Source: Elmis aenea (lineage: Eukaryota; Arthropoda; Insecta; Coleoptera; Elmidae). Taken from it: a stretch of DNA of 64,000 nt. Both the position numbers and the translations under genes were made by a program. The notes under the pieces are model-generated. The model had not been told where the DNA came from. It did not search any database and was given only the letters and a program-made list of their open reading frames with translations. Positions within the stretch are counted from its first letter, which is position 1. Each line of letters starts with the position of its first letter. The stretch is from the NCBI GenBank assembly GCA_947652605.1, contig CANTFG010000253.1, positions 16,129 through 80,128 on the forward strand. Direction: 5' to 3'. Positions 1 through 10,618 of the stretch are shown piece by piece.

Positions 1-112
1 TTTCTGATTTCATTAAATTTTAAGAACAGTGTTTTGGCTAATGATGAGAAGGAGGTGCACGGATAATTGAAAAACACGAATAGTCTGAAGTAATAACTTG
101 CGTTTTAAAATA

Positions 113-146
113 TACAGTGTGTTCAGAATTCGAGGCTCACCATGAA
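113..146 (+). repeat. Left end of a TACAGTGTG terminal-repeat element, interrupted
   Basis: The end begins TACAGTGTG and matches, in reverse, the right end of the element finishing at 31668 (shared GAATTCGAGGCTCACCATG). The match breaks off at 146 and resumes at 4854, where the sequence goes on into the part of the family about a root of ACTTTTAAACCGT. A 4.7 kb element therefore sits inside this one. Confidence 0.6.
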
Positions 147-915
147 TAGGGTACCTCTATATGGCCAAGCTACACGAACCCTCCAACTTTTTCATAGCGG
201 CAATGGGATTATATAGGATTTCTTTTAATGATTTAATTTTTAAACGAAATTTTAAGGTAAAAACTCAATTGACATGCGGAAATAGATGCAATAGTAAGTA
301 TAGCAACTAAAAAATGAGTAAAATGAATGTTATTAGCTATTAATGTTTAAAAAACATATACGGAGCGCGTATTTCCACTGTAAGCATGCAACCCATGATA
401 CACGCAGTTGCAAACAATTGTTTACCTAATTCCTGTTTTAAAGTCCAATGAGCAACTGAAAAGTATAGATTCATCAATTTAATTTAATATTTTATGACAA
501 AATTACATTATTAATTCCAATCAATGCTCTATGGCAGAGGTTCTCAATCCGTGGTCCGCGGAACATTGGTGCTCCGTGAAGCCGCTTCAAGTGTTCCGCG
601 AAAAAATCAAATAATTAAAAATGTTTACAAAATGAAAATCAATACAATGTAAAATAATTTTTGTTTGGTATTGTAATCAGCAAAAGCGAAAACAATCAAT
701 CCAAATATAATAAAAAATCACTGATTCTTGCACCAAGAAGTACTTGTCATAAAGACAATGCCTAAGAAACTAAACGAAGTATTGGATCAAGTAGTTTCCA
801 TGGTTAATTTTATTAAAAAGCCGAATTTTCAAACAACTTTGTTCATCCATAGACGCAGACTACGAATGTTTACTTATTCATACAGAAAAGTGAGGTGGTT
901 GTAGCGTGGAAAGGT

Positions 916-1640
916 TTTAAATCGTGTGTTGCAAGTTGCAATTAAAAAATGAATTACCGTTTTTTTTTTTCGAGTTAGAAAATCACGAAACTTTTGGAAA
1001 ATATCTGAAAAATGATAATTGGTGCAATAATTTGGCGTATTTGGCTGATATTTTTGGTTACTTTAATACTGTCAATATAAGTATGCAAGGAAACAACGAA
1101 AACAGTCTTACATCGACTGACAAATTATGTGTAATGAAAAAAAAACTTTTACTATGGAAGAGACACGTAAGAGAGAAAAAACACAGAAATGTTCCCCTCT
1201 GTGCAGGATGCAAACGAGGCATTTATTTCTTTAATAATCGAACATTTAACAACAATAAAAAAAAAAATTGAAAAAATATTTTTCATTGTTAAACACTGAA
1301 CAATTCGATTGGATAAGAAATCCGTTTGCTTGTTCCGACTTCTCCAGTTTTACTTTGAACGAAGAAGAAGAACTGACGTGGCTCTCATCAGATCGTGGAT
1401 TAAAATTGAAGTTCATTGAAAATACTACCTACTGAAAAATTCTTGATCTCTGTTAAAGAAGAATACCCAGGTCTAGCAAAAAGAGCTCTAAACACCTTAT
1501 AACTTATTTCCACGTCATATCTTTGCGAAAAAGGATTTTCCGTTAATATTAAAACCAAGAAACGCGAGAGTGGGAAATTTAGAAGAGGAGAGGCGAGTGG
1601 CTTTATCATTTATTCGTCTCAATATTGCTGAAATTTCCTA
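916..1640 (+). pseudogene. hAT (Buster/SCAND3-ZBED-like) transposase pseudogene
   Basis: The frame from about 924 to 1271 carries a stretch around NISMQGNNENSLTSTDKLCV that matches the middle of the Buster group of hAT transposases, also known in domesticated form as SCAND3, FAM200 and ZBED proteins (LADIF...LQG.N...T..DK...KL.LW). Further on, around 1300-1410, an E-Q-F-D-W-I-R-N-P-F reading fits the family's W.RNPF motif. At 1465-1560 the EYPGLAKRAL and STSYLCEKGFS readings are the C-terminal hAT dimerisation motif. Homopolymer runs and stops break the frame several times and the N-terminal zinc finger is not visible, so the protein cannot be made. The family's role is to cut and paste the element through a DDE catalytic core; I did not identify the three acidic residues. 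Confidence 0.8.
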
Positions 1641-1736
1641 AGATCACCAACGCTCATTTTAAATGATTTTTAAATAAATATGTTTGCATCAATTAATATC
1701 GGTATATTATTGTTTTATAAAAGTATCACTTTGAAA

Positions 1737-1877
1737 CAGGGTTGGCCAACCCCACGCCCACAATGCGCCCGCGACACGATTCCGTTTTTTCTCTCTTCAA
1801 TAATGGAGATATTTTTGCGAGCTATGTCCTTTTCTTTTTCATTGCGCCCACTATTTCAAAAAGGTTGGCCACCCCTG
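1737..1877. mobile_element. 141-bp hAT-like MITE nested in the Buster element
   Basis: Terminal inverted repeats CAGGGTTGGCCAACC and GGTTGGCCACCCCTG. The flanking octamers CTTTGAAA and CTTTAAAG agree at six of eight positions. The open frames across it are accidental. Confidence 0.7.
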
Positions 1878-1963
1878 CTTTAAAGCTTTTGTTGTATTGT
1901 AAGTGTTCCGCGAAAAAAAAGTCAGAGTTTAGTGTTCCCCGACTTTAAAAAGATTGAGAACCA

Positions 1964-4455
1964 ATGCTCTATGGTGTAGTTTATCACTCACCTAGTTCTA
2001 GTAACGGTGATTTTATAAATTATTTCGGCAATTGGATATATAATATAATCTTAGAAAATAGTAAAAAAAGTATTGTATTAGCGGGAGATTTTAACATAGA
2101 TATGTCGAAAAATACCTTTTATAGTAATAAAATGCTAAATTGTTTTAATAGTTTAGGATTGAAACAAGTTGTTAAAGATTATACAAGATGTACACAGACA
2201 TCAAACACCATGATTGATTTAGTATTAATTAATAACGATAAATTTATCGCATCTGTTTTGGATACATTTAACATTTCAGATCATAATACCATAGAAATTA
2301 AGTGCGAAAAACAAACTGGTTTTGCTGCATCATGTAAAGTTTTAGTTAAAAACTACTCTAATTACAACACACAAAGTCTACAAAAAAGCATATCCGACAG
2401 GTTTAACTATGACATTGTAGAGTTATTAGATATAAATGGTAAAGTAAATGCAATAACGCAAATAGTGCAAAGGTCGGTCGACGAACTTGCCACGTACAAA
2501 GTAATAAGCACTGGCGGTATCGTAAACAGGTGGTTTACAACGGAACTTAAATCTAAACAAAAAGAGAGAGACAGTCTTTATAAAATAGCGAAATTAACCA
2601 AATTAGGACATTACTGGGAAATGTACAAATCAGCAAGAAATGAATATACTAAATTAATTAAATTTGCTAAAAATTCATATACCGAAAATAAATTAAAAAG
2701 TTGTCAAAATAATTCGACTAAAATGTGGAGAGCTCTTAAAGAAATACTGGGGGGAAACAAGAATGTTAAAATTAAAAAGGTGAATTTTGGTGACTTGGAA
2801 ATTACGAATGAATCAGATTTAGCCACGAATTTTTAACGAATACTTTGTAAACAGCATAAAAGATATTAACGAAAATATTCCTTCACCAATAAATCCAATT
2901 CTTAAAATAAAAAGTGCTAGTGACACCTTTAAATTTAGATGTGTTACCTTAGACCAAGTATACAAAATAGTGAATACTATCAAAAATTCAAGTAGTACAG
3001 ATAATATTTCACTTAGTACAATAAGGGATGCCTTACCAGTAATCGGGCAAACATTAGTTAACATTATAAATGAATCATTACAGTACGGGGTAGTACCAGA
3101 AATTTGGAAAATTAATACGGTTATTCCTATTCCAAAAATTATTAACACTAAAAAATGCGGTGAGTTTAGACCTATAAATATGTTACCTAAAATAGAACAA
3201 ATATTAGAAATTATAGTTAAACAACAACTCGTAGAATTTCTTAACAGTAACAAAACTATTTTAGATTCTCAATCAGGATTTAGACATAAGCATTCATGCG
3301 AAACAGCATTGAATTTAGTTTTAACAAATTGGAGAGATGAAATTGAAAACGATAAAATAATTTTGGCAGTTTTTGTCGATCTGAAATGAGCATTTGAAAC
3401 CATCTGTAGAAAAAGACTTTTGCAAAAATTACAAATGTACGGAATCCAAGGGAATGAACTAAAATGGTTTGAAAGTTATTTATCAAACAGATTTCAAAAA
3501 ACCAGGGTGGGAAAAGTAGAATCAAAGGCAATTATTAACGAGTTAGGTGTACCACAAGGATCAGTTTTAGGTCCAGTTTTATTCAATATTTACATAAATG
3601 ACATTACGCAAACAGTTAAATCGTGTGACATGCATTTATTTGCAGATGATACGTTAATTTCGGTATCAGGTGAAGATTTACAAACAGCAGTTAATGTCAT
3701 AAACGAAGATTTAATTGAAGTAACAGATTGGTTTAAAGCTAATAAACTGGAGTTGAATGTATCTAAAACAAAATGCATGGTAATAGGTAGTACACAATTC
3801 AGCAATATGTCAAATGTTAACGTATTTATAGATAATAATAAAGTAGAGATAGTTGAAGAGTTTAAATACCTAGGGGTAATTATAGATAATCATCTAAAAT
3901 TTAAAAAGAACATAGATTATATTGTAAAAAAAGTTGGTGCAAAAATTAGTTATTTTGGGAGAATATCGAATAAATTAAACTTTGAAGCTAGTATATTGGT
4001 CTATCATACAATAAAAGAACCATACTTTAATTATTGCAGTAGCATAATATTTCTAAGTAATGAGGGGATCTGAAAAAATTACAAAAGCAGCAAAACAGAG
4101 CTTTGCGTATCATATTACAGTGTTCTAAATTAACTAAAATTGAATATATGCATAATAAGTTAATATATGGCAAAATACAGTGTATAACGTTTTGGTTCTA
4201 ATATATAAATGTATAAACAATATGATGCCAGGATATATGAGTAAATATCTGATATACAACAAAGAACAGCATGATTATGAAACAAGACAAAGAGAACATT
4301 TTAGACTGCCTAAATGTAAAAAAAGTAGTACACAGAACTCGCTCTATTACAAAGGGCTAAAATTATTTAATCAATTACCAAACGAATTAAAATATTCTGT
4401 TAATCTGCATGCGTTTAAAGAAGGTTGTAAGACCCATGTAAAACTGCAATTTTAA
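1964..4455 (+). pseudogene. LINE ORF2 pseudogene: endonuclease plus reverse transcriptase
   Basis: The role of the family is target-primed reverse transcription. An apurinic-type (EEP) endonuclease covers about 1964-2330 and shows YHSPSSS, AGDFNIDM and SDHNTIEIK; its most N-terminal part is missing. Reverse transcriptase begins near 3100 with FRPINMLPK. QSGFRHKHSCETAL, FVDLK-stop-AFET, LGVPQGSVLGPVLF and the catalytic box LFADDTLI follow, ending with KYLGVIIDN near 3870. The C-terminal module with RLPK and LYYKGLKLFNQLP is at 4180-4455. Damage is a one-base frameshift in a T-run near 2830, an in-frame TGA at 3387-3389 exactly where a basic residue normally precedes AFE, and frame changes near 4065 and 4170. 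The catalytic FADD is intact. The clade assignment (CR1 or Jockey group) is from motif style and is approximate. Confidence 0.87.
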
Positions 4456-4541
4456 TTTGAAGTACTAGTTGTAAAGATTGATGTATAAAATAGTTTCTTT
4501 TATAACTAAATAAAGCCTATTATTATTATTATTATTATTAA
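1967..4541 (+). mobile_element. CR1/Jockey-like non-LTR retrotransposon, 5'-truncated, broken
   Basis: The order is endonuclease, reverse transcriptase, a C-terminal tail and a 3' end AATAAAGCC followed by an (ATT)n run at about 4519-4541. The same 3' architecture appears in the second copy at 18651-19985 (minus strand) and in a 3' scrap ending near 47821. The apparent 5' end coincides with the hAT insertion at 1966; just left of the hAT the same frame meets a stop, so the LINE was probably already truncated close to this point. I could not recognise a target duplication. Confidence 0.85.
4519..4541 (+). repeat. (ATT)n tail of the LINE
   Basis: About seven ATT units directly after an AATAAA-containing 3' end. 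The minus-strand copy ends in the same unit (TAA run at 18651-18680), so the simple repeat is part of the retrotransposon's tail rather than an independent microsatellite. Confidence 0.8.
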
Positions 4542-4853
4542 ATTGATGTAGACAAATAATTACAATGCAGTTTTTCTTAAAAATTAAAAAAAATATTGTA
4601 TTTAACTTAACTTATGATATTTACGTATGGTAATAACTTACACATCTATCACTAATGTCTTTGAAAGTCTTGGATCACACTTAAACACCCTGAACAAGCA
4701 AGAAAAAAAATAAAATCTGTAAAACTCCGTATCAACGCAATGCAAATCATATAAAATCTGGAGGTCGCAGCCTAGTGGCAAGCGAAACTCGACCGTATGT
4801 ACAATATAAACTTGTCCATCGCTTGTCCGTACCCTGGTTATAAAGGTACCCTA
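4542..4853. other. Right-hand part of the 4.7 kb TIR element; no gene
   Basis: AT-rich, with no coding signal. It ends in the inverted terminus GGTACCCTA at 4853. Confidence 0.5.
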
Positions 4854-5405
4854 ACCATGAATAACTTTTAAACCGTAATAGATATAAGGTCGGTTAAATG
4901 TGACAAAAGTTGCCTACTTCATAGAGCGTTTGTTTTCGAAAAAAAAATTCAAGGCTAATTTGATATCGATGAAAAACCAAAAATGTGTCAAATCTTTACA
5001 TGAATTTATCTCAGTTGCTATAAAATACAGCGAAGTAGTTTTTAACAAAAGTGGTAGATATTTTTGATCGCTATAAAATGGCGGTAATAATTTTTTTTTT
5101 TGATATTGCATATTTTACGAAATACAGCATAAACTTGCATTTTTTTAAATGTAAATTTAGTGGCATTCGAGAGCTTATTTTTCTCTCTTTACAATGATAT
5201 GCCATATGATACATTTATCTAGAATTTTCACGGCTCTAGTATTAAAAAAAGGTTTTGATGTAAAAAATTAAGCAAGCCATGAATTAATAACATCGAGTTA
5301 CATCTATTAGCTGTTAAGAAACAAAAGAACGCCTAAACAAAGCAAAAAATCGAGATATAATTAAATTATTTTATTTACAACATAACACTGAAATTATCAG
5401 AGGTA
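4854..5405. repeat. Resumed part of the TACAGTGTG element
   Basis: From 4854 the sequence matches the inverse of about 31560-31650 (CTTTTAAACCGT, then GGTTAAATG.GACAAAAGTTG). Around 5120-5150 it shares the CATAAACTTGCATTTTTTTAA phrase seen in other foldback arms at 28793 and 29870. No gene. Confidence 0.5.
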
Positions 5406-7146
5406 TACAGGGTGGTCGATGCCCATACAGGGTATCTTGGTTATTATCAGATATTTAAAAAAAAATAAGTACGTAGTCTCGATTTCTTTTTTCGAGAAAA
5501 ATTTATTGCTGTTAACAGATTTTTGATATCCTTTTTAATTTTCGAAATATAGCCAAAAACCGATGTTTGGCAATTTTTAAAAATGTTAAATATCTCGATT
5601 AAACAAAAAGATAGAGAAAAACTTTATAAACATTTTTTGCATGGTTTTTTGTCCTTAATAAGATAGCGATAGTCAATTGTTTTTTACTCATACGAATATT
5701 GATATATTACACCTAACTTTCTTATTTTAAATGGCAACCATAAGCAAATTATATACAGGGTGTGTAAAAATTGGCGGAAGGGCTACACGGGGCGATGTTT
5801 TTCGTAAAATTCTAAACCGAAAATCTTAATACGAAAATGTTGTACCATGCTTGCTGTGTCTGCAAGAGGTCCTCAAAGCTTTGACATTTAGTCCTTTAAT
5901 AGGCGTTATTATTTAATACTTGCAAATGAAAAAGCTGCAATTTGGAATAAAAATAAATTTCGAATAGTATTTTTTCCTAGATATTGTGTTCTTCCTTTCG
6001 AAAATTGGTGTTGAAAATTTGTAAATCACTGATTTTAATGACAGTAATACATATGGCAACATTGTCATTAGCTGTCATCTCTGTTTTTCTCGTAATTATT
6101 TCTTGTTTGTGTTTTACGATACCCAAAAGTTTGCAGCTATGTTTACGAACTGAAGGCTTTCAGTACGAACAAAAAATGTAAATACCTAAGTAAAAATTGC
6201 TGATAAAAAAATGTCCAAACGCAAATCAATGTATGCAATGTTGCCAATTTTTTCTTTCTTTAAATGGTTCCTGAGGCCATAGGAAGCATGGAACAACATT
6301 TTCGTATTAAGATTTTCGCTCCGTGTAGCCCTTCCGCCAATTTTTACACACCCTGTATTTTTGAAAAGCGCAAAAAATAAGCTTTAGATTCTTGTCAAAG
6401 CCAACTATGGTTGTCATTTAAAATAAAAAAGTTAGATGTAATATATCAATATTTGTATGAGTAAAAAAAAATCGAACGGCGCTGTCTTATTAAGGACAAA
6501 AAACCATGCAAAAAATGTCCTTAAAGTTTTTCTCTACCTTTTCTTTTAAGCAAGATCTTTAATATTTTTGAAAAGTGCCAAAAATGGTGTTAACTATATT
6601 TCGAGTATTTAAAAAGATATCAAAAATATTTAATATCTCGCTTAAACGAAAAGGTAAATAAAAACTTTAAAGACATTTTTGCCATGGTTTTTTGTCCTTA
6701 ATAAGATAGCGATATTATTTTTTTTTTACTCATACAAATATTGATATATTACACCTAACCTTCTTATTTTAAATGGCAACCATAGTTGGCTTTGACTTAA
6801 ATCAAAAGCTTATTTTTTGCACTTTTCAAAAATATATTATTTGCTTATGGTTGCTATTTAAAATAAGAAAGTTAAGTGTAATATATCGATATTCGTATGA
6901 GTAAAAAAAATGAACATCGCTATCTTATTAAGGACAAAAAACCATGCCAAAAATGTTAAAAAAATGTTTCTCTATCTTTTTGTTTAAGCGAGATATTTAA
7001 CATTTTTGAAAATTGCCAAAAATCGGTTTTTGGCTATATTTCGAAAATTAAAAAAGATATCAAAAATCTGTTTACGGCAATGAATTTCTCTCGAAATATA
7101 AAATCGAGACTACATACTTAATTTTTTTTCTATCTCTGTATGGGCA
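5406..7146. repeat. Compound foldback element (TACAGGGTGG family) with internal palindromes
   Basis: The left arm (5426-5753) reads back in inverse at 6830-7146; shared landmarks are TCTCGATTT...TCGAGA, GATATCAAAAATCTG and TTTTTGTCCTTAATAAGATAG. Between them, 6358-6830 is itself an inverted repeat of the same arm sequence, so the arm occurs four times. A separate 604-bp element (5754-6357) is inserted in the TA at the inner edge of the left arm. No protein frame is credible. By its TA target and CAGGGTG terminus it is best placed with mariner-like non-autonomous elements. Confidence 0.7.
5754..6357. mobile_element. 604-bp TA-flanked element, TIR TACAGGGTGTGTAAAA, copy 1
   Basis: Both ends share about 40 bp in inverse (TACAGGGTGTGTAAAAATTG and GGCGGAAGGGCTACACGG), starting and finishing in the TA target. 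Copy 2 (partial, reversed) is at 38461-38813 and copy 3 at 39070-39683. The open frame at 5984-6181 inside it is not conserved as coding in the other copies. Confidence 0.8.
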
Positions 7147-7319
7147 CTATCAAGGCCGTCGTTATAACGGGCCGGCTCATTGAATTTTTGAGTGGTGGGG
7201 ATTAAGGCGGATGCTGAACATACTTCGCTATGCCTGGCTATAGAATGTAACGTAAATTATTACCTTAATAATTAAATATTAGTATCTTTTATTACTATTT
7301 ATTATTAAAGTTTTTCAAA

Positions 7320-7405
7320 TGTATTTACTTATAAAGGTATTTAATTATAGATGTATTTAATTATAAGGGTATTTAATTATAAATATATTTAATTATAAAT
7401 GTATA
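7320..7405. repeat. Short AT-rich tandem repeat, about 17-19 bp unit, five copies
   Basis: Units of the form GGTATTTAATTATAAATAT occur in tandem with small changes. It lies just beyond the 3' end of the P-element-like pseudogene. Confidence 0.75.
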
Positions 7406-7414
7406 TTTTCTAAT

Positions 7415-8510
7415 TCCTATTATACGTTTCTAATTTTCTCAAGGTTTTTTTTTACTTTTTCTCCACGTTGATCATTTATTAATTTTTGATAATTATTTAA
7501 TAATATATTGGCAAATATTGAAATGCAATTAATAACAATTAATTCACTACTGTTACATTTACAATTTATTATTTCTACTAAATTAATTTCTTGTACATAA
7601 TCTACACTTAATTTTAATAATATCTTTTTGATTTTTTGCTTTAAAAAAATGTCCTCATACATTTCGCTTATTAAAACCTGAAACACTTTATACATAGCAC
7701 ACAAAATTTGAACAATGAAGTCTTTTGGGATTTTTAAGCCACCACGATCTAAGTCATTTATATATAATAAACATTCATATTTTTCATAATTTGGTAGAAT
7801 TTTATCCTCTGTTAGATAATTAAGACAAATTTTACATTTTATTTTAGTTTGCAACTTTTTTATTACGTATCCTCCAATATAAATCAAAACCATAAATTAA
7901 TTGCTTGATATATCTATAACGTCAATATGTCGAACTATGTCCTCAAATAGTTTGTCTAATTCGTCCATATTAGTTGAATTTTCATTGTCATTTTGTGATT
8001 ACTCAAAAAATAAGGTTTTAATTTCAAAGTTTCTGTAAATCGCTGATTTTAATTTTAACAGATTAATGGTTCTTAATTTTCTTTCGGATTCTAAAACTTG
8101 TTCTACCCTTATATTAAGAAGCTCCAATCATTTGTCTATATTGACCAAATCTTGCTTCCAATGGATCTGTTTGAAATTTTCCCAACAATACAAGATTTAT
8201 TTTATGTTGCTCAAATAAATAATTTGTCAGTAATAGTAACATATTGCTAGTATGTGTTAATGAAGAAAATTTCTGGTTGGTCAACTTTCCGTTTCGTTTA
8301 GCTATGTTATTAATTTCTAACTCATCCCATTTCTTAACATATTCTACAAAATTTTTCAAAAATGCTAAGTTTTCATGTTGCAAGTTTGTTATTGGTTCTG
8401 AATACTGATCACGAAGATGTTGCCCTTTATATAAATTTTTGCAATTTACAATTTTCCACCAACAGTGTCTTTCCCAACTAAAATATAAGTAGAATCTGTT
8501 TTATATGTAA
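7415..8510 (-). pseudogene. P-element/THAP9-like transposase, C-terminal part, broken
   Basis: Reading the minus strand from about 8505 down, the frame gives SWERHCWWKIVNCKNLY and, near 8130-8190, GKFQTDPLEARFGQYRQM. That last motif is diagnostic of the C-terminal half of P-element transposases and of THAP9. After a stop at 8114 the sequence still reads as family-like (VEQVLESERKLRT) and then, at 7420-7893, gives IYIGGYVIKKLQTKIKCKIC, the conserved Cys-containing C-terminal region. The THAP DNA-binding domain and the catalytic core are not in the window, so this is a 5'-truncated, frame-broken remnant. I did not find P-type inverted ends or an 8-bp duplication. Confidence 0.78.
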
Positions 8511-8898
8511 TAATTGTGGTTACTAATGACTCTGAAGGAGTTAGCGTATCTGCATCACGTTAATTTGTCGATAATAACGTTTGCGATAGAGTCTTATCAG
8601 TTTAATAATATTAATGGCCGTCCGACCAAGTACATATGCACTAAAACTCTGTGGAAGTTGATACAGCTGCTTACTCGATCGTACTATATCCGTCCTGTAC
8701 ATTTGCATTGCTGCAGGAGCGTGATAAACGCTTGAAATCGAGATAATCCAGAGGCGACTTGAATTTGATTACTTGTGATTTGAGGAGGTCCCAACCGAAG
8801 AGGGTCGACCTGCCAGTAATTGCTTTATTTACAGCTTAATGCCTTTCGGAGTGGCCGCAAAATCATTACGTCGAGTGGGGGATTCACAAAACTGTAAA
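8511..8898. other. Unassigned sequence
   Basis: Mixed composition, no repeat ends and no recognisable protein. It could be ancestral unique DNA or the worn upstream part of the P-like element. Confidence 0.3.
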
Positions 8899-8906
8899 TA
8901 CGCAAG

Positions 8907-9129
8907 CAGGGCCGGCGCTACCATTAAGGCGAACTAGGCGGTCGCCTAGGGCGCTATCCATAGGGGGGGCGCAAAAATAGGGGGGGCGCAAAAATGTGTA
9001 ATTACCATTATTAAAAAATAAAATTTTATTGTTTATCGATTATCGTACTGTCACAAATATTAATTTCTGTGAAAATTTGTGCGTTATAATAAGTTTTGCC
9101 TAGGGCGCTAAATAACCTGGCGCCCCCTG
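8907..9129. mobile_element. 223-bp hAT-like MITE (CAGGGCCGGCGC end)
   Basis: It begins CAGGGCCGGCGC and ends GGCGCCCCCTG. The 8-bp target TACGCAAG is at 8899-8906; its right copy is split by the next element, with TA at 9130-9131 (also copied at 10442-10443) and CGCAAG at 10444-10449. An internal direct repeat of GGGGGGGCGCAAAAAT is present near 8965-8995. Confidence 0.8.
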
Positions 9130-9131
9130 TA

Positions 9132-10441
9132 GGGGAGACCGGGGATAAAAGTAACATTTTTTTGTTTTTATTTAATTTCTCATAGATTATTGCAAATTTT
9201 TTACATCCAAATTGGTTTAATGATAGATTGGACATTTGTCTTGCTTCCAAGATATTTATTTCGTGTGTTTCGTAAAGCAACTGTTAGAAAAAAATTTGTT
9301 TCTTTAGTAAGACAGCTGTTACTTTCAACCTCAACGTTGGGGCTAAAAGTAACAATGATTGGGGTAAATTGTAACGGCAAAATAATTTACACAGCTCATA
9401 AGTAGTGGGTAAATATATTAGTATTCATCAACAAAATTAATATTTTATTCAAAAATACACATTAGCAAAATGAAAAAATAAAAAAAAATATCTTTGGTAC
9501 AATACAAAATGATAAGTGAACAGTATGGCATACCAGGTAAGGGCGGTCCCAAATTATTAAATTTATACTGGATCATAATAACTGTTTGTTTTATTTAAAA
9601 AAAATCTAACCGCCCTTAAACTGACCGTCATTCATTAAATCAGTAAAAGAGGGTCAGGTTAAGTTGGGTTGGTTAAAGCTTTGTTTATATTAAGTTATAA
9701 ATATTAAAGTAATAGAATAAAAACAATGGCGGCTGGTAGGAAAACCAAAAGTACCAATTTACATAGGTTTTATAATTTAAAATGCTTTTTAAGAAATGAT
9801 TTAGCTTTACATACATTTCCATCATTAAACCGATATTATATACTGAGTTTTATAATTTAATAATTTGGGACTGCAGTTACCAGGTTTGCCAAGATTATAA
9901 GTACCTACATATTTAAAAATGTGAATCAAAAAGATACAACAAACTGGAAAATTATTCCGACAAATCTTGTATATTCTCATCTACGAAGAAAGCCACCAAT
10001 TATGTGCTAAGAGTGAACATTTGCAAGTGAAAACATTAATTGGGGTTGGTTGTAACACTTTGTTACTTTTGACCCCAAGTGTACACAAAATTTTTTTCAG
10101 GGAATCCACAATTAACCACGATTCTAACGTCAAATTGTATTGCATCCACCAATAGCCAACTAAATTTAGAACAAAATAATATAGGTACTTTTTTGTTCCT
10201 ATTTTAGAGAGCGCCTAAAAGTTACTCGACGGATGAGACAACGCAGTAACTTTTAGGCGGAAAATAGTGACTCTGGCTGGCAAAAAGTTAACCTCTATGA
10301 CAGATGAAAACTAGCAATGTAGGTAGGGAGCTGGATGTAACTTAACATTGCAAAAGCGTTTAGAGCGATATAAAACAAAAATTAAAGAAACTATAGGCAC
10401 TGTTACAACCTGCCCGTGTTACTTTTATCCCCGGTCTCCCC
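9132..10441. mobile_element. 1310-bp element with at least 24-bp perfect TIRs and a TA target, superfamily unassigned
   Basis: Left GGGGAGACCGGGGATAAAAG and right CTTTTATCCCCGGTCTCCCC are perfect inverses (the match continues to 24 bp). TA lies on each side (9130-9131, 10442-10443). Subterminal motifs related to GGGGxxAAAGTAAC recur near 9340, 9360, 10044 and, inverted, near 10065. A second inverted-repeat unit (9527-9892) lies in the middle. No transposase is visible. The TA target suggests the IS630-Tc1-mariner or a similar group, but the ends do not resemble the CAGGGTG families around it. Confidence 0.8.
9527..9892. mobile_element. Nested inverted-repeat element (MITE)
   Basis: The ends share about 38 bp imperfectly: ACCAGGTAAGGGCGGTCCCA at the left against the inverse of GGGACTGCAGTTACCAGGT at the right, then AAATTATTAAATT. 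The outer limit is uncertain by a few bases. Confidence 0.6.
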
Positions 10442-10449
10442 TACGCAAG

Positions 10450-10618
10450 CGAGTCCAATTACAATTTACTGATATTTATTATTGGATAACGTGCTTAATC
10501 GAATGTAAAATGTTACGTACTGTCTTTCATGTCTATGGGTCACTAGGATGTTAGGGAGTGCATAACACGTTCAAGGGGCTTGGGCAAATTTGTATTTGGG
10601 GGTCCGATGTACACTATG
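10450..10618. other. Short spacer, nothing recognised
   Basis: It separates the hAT-like MITE target from the next foldback. No signal seen. Confidence 0.3.

Larger units (their letters stand above)
535..1966 (+). mobile_element. Buster-type hAT transposon, degenerate
   Basis: The left end CAGAGGTTCTCAATC pairs with GATTGAGAACC at the right, and the 8-bp duplication CTCTATGG lies at 527-534 and 1967-1974. The length, 8-bp duplication and CAG start are classic for hAT. It contains a broken transposase on the plus strand and a small MITE (1737-1877). It interrupts a LINE whose endonuclease reading starts immediately to the right. Confidence 0.88.
147..4853. mobile_element. 4.7 kb TIR element (hAT-like?) with 8-bp target duplication, filled with other elements
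   Basis: The termini are TAGGGTACCTCTATA at the left and its imperfect inverse TTATAAAGGTACCCTA at the right. They are flanked by the direct repeat ACCATGAA at 139-146 and 4854-4861. The flanking TACAGTGTG repeat reads through continuously when the insert is removed. The 8-bp duplication fits the hAT or P superfamilies; the superfamily is not proven because I see no transposase belonging to this element. Inside lie a LINE (about 1967-4541), and within that a Buster-type hAT. The parts that belong to the element itself (147-526 and 4545-4853) show no coding signal. Confidence 0.6.
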
